DNA of 54,572 nt from T3SED10-260 sp035363255 (GTDB taxonomy: Bacteria > Caldisericota > Caldisericia > UBA6126): assembly GCA_035363255.1 (NCBI GenBank), contig DAOSES010000017.1:1-54572 (forward strand), read 5' to 3'. Positions 48,370 to 54,572 of this stretch are shown here, one piece after another (position 1 is the stretch's first letter; each line of letters begins with the position of its first letter). The notes below the pieces were generated by a model. It worked only from the letters and a program-made list of their open reading frames with translations, had not been told where the DNA came from and made no database searches. The translations under genes and the position numbers were made by a program.

Positions 48370-49549
48370 AATAGCTGCCATCATTGTTGCTGGAGGCAAC
48401 TCAACTCGTTTTCGTGGAAGCACGCATAAACTACTTGTGCCTTTTTATCATGGCAATGTTCTTGATCATTCTCTGCTTTTGTTTGAAAAGCACGCAAAGA
48501 TTGATCATATCATCTTAGTAGCTCATCCCACACTAGTGGGATCTATCAAAAACACTACTTATTCTAAGCTAAGAAGCGTGGTGGAAGGGGGAACAAGCAG
48601 GCAGGAAAGTGTGCTTTATGGTTTAAAAACAATCCATACCCTCTTTTCAAAGACTCCTCCCGATTATGTGCTTGTGCATGATGCAGCACGTCCAAACGCG
48701 AGTTCTGCGTTAATAGATCGGCTTCTATTAGAATTTCCTACCCATCAGGGAGTTGTTCCCCTGATACCCCTTTACGATAGCCTCAAATCACTCGATAATG
48801 GCGACTTATCTGCAATACCAAACTCTTCTACCTGGTATCGCACCCAAACTCCTCAAGCTTATGATTTTCACTTGTTGTATCAAAGCGCTATCCAAGCTCA
48901 GAAAACCAATCTTGTATTCAGGGATGAAGCAGACCTTGTGATGACCTTTTCCCCCCAAGCCAAAATCAAAACCATTCCAGGTGAATTTTGCAACGAAAAA
49001 ATCACTTGTATCGAACAAGTTGACTTTATGAGGAGGTTGAGAGGCATGGAGGTGAAAAGTGGGATAGGCTATGATTTCCATTACTTCCAGGAAGGAAAAC
49101 CTTTAATTCTTGGAGGGCTTCATATTCCCTTTGAGTACGGACTCGAAGGAGACTCGGATGGCGATGTTCTCACCCATGCTATTTTAGATTCAATACTTGG
49201 AGCTCTTTCGCTTGGAGATATGGGGAGTTTTTTTGGAATTGCGACTCCGGATTTAATGGGGATAAGAAGCACTAAACTCATCAACCGTTTGTTGGATTAC
49301 ATAAAAAGTCATCACCCAAGCTTCCACCTTCACCATATCGATGTAAGCGTGGTAGCAAAAACACCCTCATTACTTCCTCACATCCCAAGTATTAAACAAA
49401 ATCTTGCGTTATCTATGAATATCTCCCCAAACTGCATCAACCTCAAAGCAACGTCAGATAAAGGGATGGATGCTGCAGGAAGTGGAAAGGGTATCCGTGC
49501 GATCGTCATAAGTACAATATCATTAGCACAGGAGGCTATGCATGAATGA
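48362..49549 (+). CDS. ispDF: Bifunctional IspD-IspF enzyme of the MEP isoprenoid pathway
   Basis: 395 aa. Residues of about 1-228 are IspD (cytidylyltransferase): IIVAGGNSTRFRGSTHKLL, VHDAARP and RTQTPQAY. About 238-395 are IspF (MECDP synthase): GIGYDFHYF, GDSDGDVLTHAILDSILGALSLGDMG and ATSDKGMDAAGSGKG with the zinc and CMP-binding residues. These catalyse the third and fifth steps of the pathway. Fusions are well known in proteobacteria and scattered elsewhere. In IspD the usual Pro before the conserved Lys (PKQ) is His (HKLL), a mild change. It overlaps accB by eight bases. Confidence 0.94.
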   Translation: MPKIAAIIVAGGNSTRFRGSTHKLLVPFYHGNVLDHSLLLFEKHAKIDHIILVAHPTLVGSIKNTTYSKLRSVVEGGTSRQESVLYGLKTIHTLFSKTPPDYVLVHDAARPNASSALIDRLLLEFPTHQGVVPLIPLYDSLKSLDNGDLSAIPNSSTWYRTQTPQAYDFHLLYQSAIQAQKTNLVFRDEADLVMTFSPQAKIKTIPGEFCNEKITCIEQVDFMRRLRGMEVKSGIGYDFHYFQEGKPLILGGLHIPFEYGLEGDSDGDVLTHAILDSILGALSLGDMGSFFGIATPDLMGIRSTKLINRLLDYIKSHHPSFHLHHIDVSVVAKTPSLLPHIPSIKQNLALSMNISPNCINLKATSDKGMDAAGSGKGIRAIVISTISLAQEAMHE

Positions 49550-49997
49550 AGAATTAATATCTCAAGTTGAGGAACTGGTTAAACTAGTTAAAAAAAACGC
49601 ACTCAAAAAACTTAATCTGAAATCGGATGATTTGGAGCTGGAGATTGTAAACTCAGAAAATGAAATTGTTACACCCACGTCTGAGCCTGCTCATCCTGCT
49701 CAAGTGCTTAGTTGCACTTCTCGAGAAAGCGAGAATGATCAGTTTTTTTACATATCATCTCCCTTGGTTGGAACTTTTTATCGTGCTCCCGCACCCTCCT
49801 CCCCTCCCTTTGCAGAAATTGGAGAAGAGGTCGAACCAAGACAAACTTTATGCATCATTGAAGCCATGAAGGTCATGAATGAAATTGTATCTGAAAAAAA
49901 AGGAAAAATCGTGGAATTTTTGGTAGAAAATGGAGAAATGGTCGATTATGGCAAAGCACTCGTCAAACTAGAACTCATAGAGGATCCGAGCGAATGA
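49542..49997 (+). CDS. accB: Biotin carboxyl carrier protein
   Basis: 151 aa. The N-terminal helical region (about 1-40), a Ser/Pro/Glu-rich linker, and a C-terminal biotinyl domain with CIIEAMKVMNEI, the biotin lysine being K110. The thumb segment typical of acetyl-CoA carboxylase BCCP is present (PLVGTFYRAPAPSSPPF), favouring that complex over decarboxylase carriers. It overlaps accC by four bases. The carboxyltransferase genes accA and accD are not in the window. Confidence 0.94.
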   Translation: MNEELISQVEELVKLVKKNALKKLNLKSDDLELEIVNSENEIVTPTSEPAHPAQVLSCTSRESENDQFFYISSPLVGTFYRAPAPSSPPFAEIGEEVEPRQTLCIIEAMKVMNEIVSEKKGKIVEFLVENGEMVDYGKALVKLELIEDPSE

Positions 49998-51364
49998 ACT
50001 CAAAAAATATCAACAAGATACTGATTGCAAATCGTGGTGAAATAGCTCTTCGAGTCATCCGGGCATGCAAAGAAATGTCGATTAAAACTGTCCAAATCTT
50101 CTCGGAAGCGGATCGTGACTCATTGCCAGTCAAGTTCGCAGATGAAGCAGTATGTGTTGGGGGCGCTTCTCCAAACCAAAGCTACTTAAACATGTCTTCT
50201 ATCATTGGAGCGGCTACTATTTTAGGAGTAGATGCGCTACATCCGGGATATGGTTTTTTGTCTGAAAATGCTTCTTTTGCCTCCCTTTGCCAAGATTACG
50301 GCATCAACTTTATAGGGCCTGCTCCTGACATGTTAAGATCCTTAAAAAATAAAGCTCATGTTCGGAAAATTGCTCATCAAGCAGGTGTGCCTATTCTACC
50401 AGGTACGCTCGAACCAATAGAAAATGAAGAAGAAGCCAAGAAAATTGCAGAGCAGATCTCCTACCCCGTGCTACTCAAAGCGGCTATGGGTGGCGGAGGT
50501 AGAGGTATCAGAAAAGTAAATAATCAGCAAGAACTTGAGGAGCTGTTCCCTATAGCAAAAAGGGAATCATTTGCTTCTTTTGGATCAGATGAAATATATA
50601 TCGAAAAATGCCTTGAAAATCCAAGGCACATCGAAGTTCAAATTCTTGGCGATGGCGCAGGAAATGTTATCCATTTAGGAGTTCGGGAGTGCTCCATCCA
50701 ACGAAAACATCAAAAGATCATCGAAGAAGCTCCCAGTCTCGGCTTATCTCCTCAGCGCATTCAAGAAATGCAAGAGGCTGCTTGTCGTCTGGGAAAAGCA
50801 ATTAATTATAAAAATGCGGGTACTTGTGAATTTTTAGCTGACCAAAATGATAATTATTATCTTTTGGAAATCAATGCTCGAATTCAAGTTGAACATCCCA
50901 TCAGCGAAGAAACCACAGGCATAGACATCGTTCAAACACAAATCAAGATAGCTGATTCGGCTCAATTGCCTTTCCAACAGTCAGATATTCACCAAAAAGG
51001 TTGGGCCTTCGAATTTAGAATTACCGCAGAGGATCCCTATACCTTCACCCCAAGCTCTGGAACTATCAACTTTCTACACTTTCCAGCAGGCAGAAATGTA
51101 AGGGTCGATTCCCATGTATATAATGGCTATACCATACCTTCTCATTATGATTCGATGATTGCCAAGCTTATTGTGAATGAAAAGGACCGTACCAGCTGTC
51201 TTGCGCTTGCAAACAGGTGTCTCGATGAATGTACTATTGAAGGCATCAAAACCAACATCCCCCTACTCCAGGACCTCATCAAAGATGAAGATTTTATCTC
51301 AGGTAAGATACATACCGGTTTTATTCAGCAGTGGAGTGAACGTAAAAACAAAATCAGTATCTAA
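49994..51364 (+). CDS. accC: Biotin carboxylase subunit of acetyl-CoA carboxylase
   Basis: 456 aa, full length. ATP-grasp motifs and active-site residues are in place: KILIANRGEIALRVIRACKE, HPGYGFLSENA, KAAMGGGGRGIRKV (glycine-rich lid), EKCLENPRHIEVQ, ECSIQRKHQKIIEEAPS and LEINARIQVEHPISEE. It carboxylates the biotin on AccB using ATP and bicarbonate, the first step of fatty-acid synthesis. Its last 11 bases overlap the convergent nrdG gene, and no terminator is visible between them. Confidence 0.96.
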   Translation: MNSKNINKILIANRGEIALRVIRACKEMSIKTVQIFSEADRDSLPVKFADEAVCVGGASPNQSYLNMSSIIGAATILGVDALHPGYGFLSENASFASLCQDYGINFIGPAPDMLRSLKNKAHVRKIAHQAGVPILPGTLEPIENEEEAKKIAEQISYPVLLKAAMGGGGRGIRKVNNQQELEELFPIAKRESFASFGSDEIYIEKCLENPRHIEVQILGDGAGNVIHLGVRECSIQRKHQKIIEEAPSLGLSPQRIQEMQEAACRLGKAINYKNAGTCEFLADQNDNYYLLEINARIQVEHPISEETTGIDIVQTQIKIADSAQLPFQQSDIHQKGWAFEFRITAEDPYTFTPSSGTINFLHFPAGRNVRVDSHVYNGYTIPSHYDSMIAKLIVNEKDRTSCLALANRCLDECTIEGIKTNIPLLQDLIKDEDFISGKIHTGFIQQWSERKNKISI

Positions 51365-52070
51365 TTTGGGTGGAAAAAGAAAAGGTATCTCTGAGCATCT
51401 TTGCTGCATCAGCCAAAAATGAAGCTGGATATGGAACAAGCTCTTCGTAAGAAGGGTCAATTACTCCTTTTGGTCGAAATGTTTGAAGCACAAAGAGCTT
51501 ACATTCCTTGATCATTTCCCCAATCTTTTTAAGCTCTTCCATGTCAATCAATGTGGGAACCACTGTTGTTCGAAATTCATAGGGAATACGAGCTTCGGTT
51601 AAAATTTGAATTGATTCTCTTGCTAAGGTTTGGCTATTGTCAAAGTGTGTAATCTCTTGGTAGCGATCAGGGCCAGATTTAATATCCATGGCAACATAAT
51701 CAATCAAACCTTCGTTGATGAGTTTTTTAAGTAGTGCTGGGTTGGACCCATTAGTATCAAGTTTGACAAGTAATGATTTCGTGCAGGAATTGATCTGTTT
51801 AACTTCTTTAATAAATTGTAGAAGTTGTTCGCCGTGAATGCTTGGTTCGCCTCCGGTAATAACTATGCCATCAATAAATTTTGACCTTGCATACAGTTTT
51901 GATATGATTTCTGCTTTTGGGATATCGGGTTGGAATTGGAGCTTTTCGGGAAGCACCAGGGAGGCATTTTGACAGAAGGGGCAAACAAAGTTGCACCCTC
52001 CTGTGAAAACTACAGCTGAAATCTGACCAGGGTAATCAATCAGACTGGTTCCAATAAAACCCTTGATCAT
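51354..52070 (-). CDS. nrdG: Anaerobic ribonucleotide reductase activating enzyme
   Basis: 238 aa, a radical-SAM enzyme with C26, C30 and C33 (GGCNFVCPFCQN) for the 4Fe-4S cluster, TGGEPSIHG for SAM binding and DTNGSNP further on. It makes the glycyl radical on NrdD. It is of the longer 'PflA/NrdG' branch rather than the 150-residue E. coli type. It overlaps nrdD by four bases. Confidence 0.93.
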   Translation of the reverse strand: MIKGFIGTSLIDYPGQISAVVFTGGCNFVCPFCQNASLVLPEKLQFQPDIPKAEIISKLYARSKFIDGIVITGGEPSIHGEQLLQFIKEVKQINSCTKSLLVKLDTNGSNPALLKKLINEGLIDYVAMDIKSGPDRYQEITHFDNSQTLARESIQILTEARIPYEFRTTVVPTLIDMEELKKIGEMIKECKLFVLQTFRPKGVIDPSYEELVPYPASFLADAAKMLRDTFSFSTQIRY

Positions 52071-54220
52071 GATACTTTTACCTTCAATGTTTTTCTTTCA
52101 GAAAATTCCTGTTTTTTGCCTTTGTTCCAATTTTCGACAGGGCGGAAGTAACCAACTATTCGAGAATATACTTCGGGTCGAATAAACAATTCATTAGACA
52201 TTTCATCAGATCTTCTCCCGTAAAGCTTCAATTCTTCTTCAGAATGTTCTTTTGGGCATACAGCTTGCATCCCATTTAAGTATCCATGGACTGGACAGAC
52301 TGAAAAGGTAGGGGTGAGAGTAAAATAAGGGAGGCTATAATTGGATACTATTTTACGAACCAGGTCTCTTGCCATTCGCCAATCATATATGGACTCTCCC
52401 AGAAACAAATGGACTACGGTTCCACCAGTAAAAAGAGTTTGTAGTTCGTCTTGATGTTCCATGACCTCATATATATCATGCTCTTCATCCACTGGAAGGT
52501 GGACAGAATTGGTGTAATAAGGGGTGTTGCAATCTCCTGAAGCAACAATACTTTCGTAATAACTTCGATCTTTTTTAGCAAGACTGAAGGAAGCTCCTTC
52601 GGCAGGGGTTGCTTCAAGATTGTAGAGATTTCCTGTTTCTTCCTGAAATGATCTCATTTTTTCGAGCATAAAGTGGATAATCTCTTTGGTCCATTCTCGG
52701 GCTTCTTCCTGGGAGATTTTTTTACCCAGAAAGTTGAGAGCTGCCTCGTTCATACCCACCAAACCAATAGTGGAAAAGTGATTGCCCCAGTAGGTATGGT
52801 AGTTGGCTTTGACTTTGGAAAGATAGTACGCAGAATAGGGATATAGCCCTTTTTCAGTAAAAGATTCAATGATTTTACGTTTGATTTCTAAGGAAGTTTT
52901 TGCCATTTCCATTGCAGAAGACAAGTTGGTGTAAAATTCTTCCATGTTACGTGAAGTGTAAGCAAGACGGGGCATATTGATGGTTACAACACCAATGGAC
53001 CCAGTTAAAGGGTTGGCACCAAACAATCCGCCTCCACGTTTTTTAAGCTCCCGATTGTCGAGCCTAAGCCTGCAACACATACTCCTGGCATCCTCAGGGC
53101 TCATGTCAGAGTTTACATAGTTGGCAAAATAGGGCACACCATATTTAGCAGTCATCTCCCAAATCTCTTTTAGTTTTTCATTTTCCCAGTCGAAATCTTT
53201 AGCAATGTTGTAGGTTGGAATAGGAAAAGTAAAAATACGTCCTTTTCGATCGCCTTCCATCATCAGCTCTGCAAAAGCACGATTAATCATATTCATTTCT
53301 TCTTGAAAATCACCATAATTTAATTCTAACTTTTTACCACCAAAAATAACCTTTTTGTCTTTAAAATTGGTGGGAGGAACGAGATCAAAGGTTAGATTGG
53401 TAAAAGGAGTTTGAAAACCTACACGAGTAGGTACATTCAGGTTGAATATAAATTCTTGCATAGCCTGTTTCACTTCGGGATAAGTCAATTTGTCAAAGCG
53501 TACAAATGGAGCCAAAATGGTATCAAAATTGCTAAATGCTTGTGCTCCTGCAGCTTCGCCCTGAAGTGTATAGAAAAAATTAACCACTTGCCCCAGAGCT
53601 GTTCTAAAATGTTTTGGAGGAGAGGACTCTATTTTTCCACGAACACCTCCAAATCCCAGTTGAATAAGATCTTCCAGATTCCATCCCACACAGTAGGGAC
53701 CAAGAACTCCCAGGTCATGCATATGAAAAACGCCTGTATCATGAGCAATTCGTATTTCTTCGGGATAAATTTTGTTTAACCAGTAGCGAGAAACCAGAGA
53801 GGAAGAAACGTTAAAGTTCAGCCCCTGGAGAGAATAAGTCATGTTGGAGTTTTCGTTGATGCGCCAATCGCTTTTATCAAGATACTGCTCAATAAGAGAT
53901 AGAGCTGATGGTAAATTTTCTGCTAAATCTCTGGCCTCTCGGCGTTTCGCGCGATAAAGAATATATACTTTTGCAATTTCTGGGTAATCCTGTTTGATGA
54001 GTACGCGTTCTACAATATCTTGAATCTCTTCAACAGAGGGGATACTGCCCCTTCGGAAAAATTCTTTTTCTAAAATAAATTCAACATTTTTGGATAAATC
54101 AAAACTTTCCTTGAAAGGAACTAAATTTACGGCTTTAGCGGCCTTTTGAAGTGCAAGCTCAATTTTCTCTCTTTGATACGGGACAATGCTCCCATCACGC
54201 TTTCTAGTTAAACGTTCCAT
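52067..54220 (-). CDS. nrdD: Anaerobic (class III) ribonucleoside-triphosphate reductase
   Basis: 717 aa from ATG 54220 behind GGAGGAG. The N-terminal ATP-cone (MERLTRKRDGSIVPYQREK, about 1-95) senses dATP/ATP. The barrel holds the active site, and the C-terminus has a zinc segment (SVCPVHGYLNGMQAVCP) and the glycyl radical loop SRIVGYFRPVENWN, with Gly690 as the radical site. It reduces ribonucleotides to deoxyribonucleotides without oxygen, so the host can grow anaerobically. No aerobic reductase is in the window. I searched the 5' region for an NrdR box and found none convincing. Confidence 0.95.
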   Translation of the reverse strand: MERLTRKRDGSIVPYQREKIELALQKAAKAVNLVPFKESFDLSKNVEFILEKEFFRRGSIPSVEEIQDIVERVLIKQDYPEIAKVYILYRAKRREARDLAENLPSALSLIEQYLDKSDWRINENSNMTYSLQGLNFNVSSSLVSRYWLNKIYPEEIRIAHDTGVFHMHDLGVLGPYCVGWNLEDLIQLGFGGVRGKIESSPPKHFRTALGQVVNFFYTLQGEAAGAQAFSNFDTILAPFVRFDKLTYPEVKQAMQEFIFNLNVPTRVGFQTPFTNLTFDLVPPTNFKDKKVIFGGKKLELNYGDFQEEMNMINRAFAELMMEGDRKGRIFTFPIPTYNIAKDFDWENEKLKEIWEMTAKYGVPYFANYVNSDMSPEDARSMCCRLRLDNRELKKRGGGLFGANPLTGSIGVVTINMPRLAYTSRNMEEFYTNLSSAMEMAKTSLEIKRKIIESFTEKGLYPYSAYYLSKVKANYHTYWGNHFSTIGLVGMNEAALNFLGKKISQEEAREWTKEIIHFMLEKMRSFQEETGNLYNLEATPAEGASFSLAKKDRSYYESIVASGDCNTPYYTNSVHLPVDEEHDIYEVMEHQDELQTLFTGGTVVHLFLGESIYDWRMARDLVRKIVSNYSLPYFTLTPTFSVCPVHGYLNGMQAVCPKEHSEEELKLYGRRSDEMSNELFIRPEVYSRIVGYFRPVENWNKGKKQEFSERKTLKVKVS

Positions 54221-54345
54221 ATGTTTTCTCCTCCATCGATAGTGATGTTAGTTACTATAGTTTTACCACAATTTCACACGTAAAAAAATGCTTGCTCCAG
54301 ATTAGTAAACCTATTCGCTTTTTTTTGGTTCAAAGAATAGTAAAA
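54221..54345 (-). other. nrdD upstream region
   Basis: 125 bases between the terminator and nrdD. It holds the GGAGGAG ribosome site at the left edge and A/T-rich sequence. An imperfect inverted repeat (ATAGT...ACTAT) lies around 54239-54258 and might be an operator. No consensus promoter pair stands out. Confidence 0.3.
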
Positions 54346-54349
54346 ACAC

Positions 54350-54385
54350 AAAAGCCCCCGCAGAATCTCTTCTGCGGGGGCTTTT
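54350..54385. terminator. Rho-independent terminator of the stalk-domain gene
   Basis: AAAAGCCCCCGCAGAA (54350-54365) pairs perfectly with its complement (54370-54385) around TCTC. T-rich sequence follows on both strands. It lies 23 bases after the stop of the minus-strand gene at 54409. Confidence 0.92.
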
Positions 54386-54408
54386 TAAGCTGGAATCAGC
54401 TTATTTCA

Positions 54409-54572
54409 TCAGGGAAGAATATCTCTGATAATTTTCACTGTTCGGGTGGTAGCATCATATTCTACCGTTGCGCCAAGGATTTCTGCTACAAAACGGACAG
54501 GTACAAAAGTACGTCCCTTCACTATAACGGGAGGAGCATCGATAGTATAGGATTTTCCATTAACCATGACAG
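54409..54572 (-). CDS. Stalk-domain (copper-amine-oxidase-N-like) protein, 3' end only
   Basis: The last 53 codons of a minus-strand gene that begins outside the window. The translated tail contains MVNGKSYTIDAPPVI, GRTFVPVRFVAEILGATVEY and TRTVKIIRDILP before the stop. It is the final copy of the same C-terminal module found at the ends of the proteins at 207, 23196 and 39372. The rest of the protein, and so its function, is unseen; a secreted surface protein is likely by analogy. Confidence 0.85.
   Translation of the reverse strand, partial: VMVNGKSYTIDAPPVIVKGRTFVPVRFVAEILGATVEYDATTRTVKIIRDILP

Noticed and set aside
54221..54345. Possible NrdR box upstream of nrdD
   Set aside because: No pair of the expected 16-base palindromes; only an imperfect ATAGT/ACTAT repeat.

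Overview
The window is 54.6 kb of compact bacterial chromosome of roughly 40% G+C (estimated by eye). I see no phage, transposase, integrase or CRISPR. Ribosome binding sites are strong (AAGGAGG-type) and many genes overlap by 1-17 bases. The gene set suggests an anaerobe: class III ribonucleotide reductase, a 2[4Fe-4S] ferredoxin, NifU/NifS Fe-S assembly, a membrane pyrophosphatase and the MEP isoprenoid route. Secreted proteins repeatedly end in copper-amine-oxidase-N-like ('stalk') modules. The Tad pilus locus shows no secretin and there are no LPS genes here. Clostridia-like, Caldisericota- or Atribacterota-type lineages would fit, but I cannot assign a phylum from this window.

Layout. 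1-161 (-): start of a receiver-like protein. 207-8643 (+): a secreted beta-propeller protein, three tandem M42 aminopeptidases, PhoU-like, YihY-like, DUF1461 and an amino-acid racemase. 8649-18891 (-): a Tad/Flp pilus locus headed by an unusual membrane kinase and preceded by tRNA-Thr and tRNA-Val. 19172-23124 (+): membrane pyrophosphatase, a divergent phosphofructokinase-like protein and the C-terminal half of transketolase. 23196-28071 (-): a large secreted PQQ-propeller protein, bactofilin, and an inactive-looking plus an active M23 peptidase. 28198-32765 (-): ferredoxin, NifU, NifS, a substrate-binding lipoprotein and a TadG-like protein. 32911-36382 (+): transketolase N-terminal half, GcvT, aminotransferase and a 52-residue membrane protein. 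36392-39296 (-): tRNA-Ser, RsfS, NadD, Obg and L27. 39372-45301 (-): a secreted thioredoxin-like multidomain protein, a TlpA-like protein, an aminotransferase and a membrane propeller protein. 45383-51364 (+): CcmF-like, PIN-TRAM, IspDF, AccB and AccC. 51354-54220 (-): NrdG and NrdD. 54409-54572 (-): the tail of another stalk-domain protein.

Most interesting. The Tad locus carries three departures from the usual parts list. Its leading kinase has an intact kinase domain, a second domain lacking the catalytic residues, and an outer domain resembling the stalk modules of neighbouring secreted proteins. Its TadC has a 290-residue outer extension of Ig-like repeats, also resembling a secreted neighbour. 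A DUF192 protein ends in a complete Flp-pilin-like segment. Together these suggest a surface system in which pilus machinery, a signalling kinase and stalk-domain proteins are linked; that link is inference. The PFK-like protein beside the pyrophosphatase keeps the sugar-phosphate residues but has lost several phosphoryl-donor residues, so it may be regulatory or have a changed chemistry.
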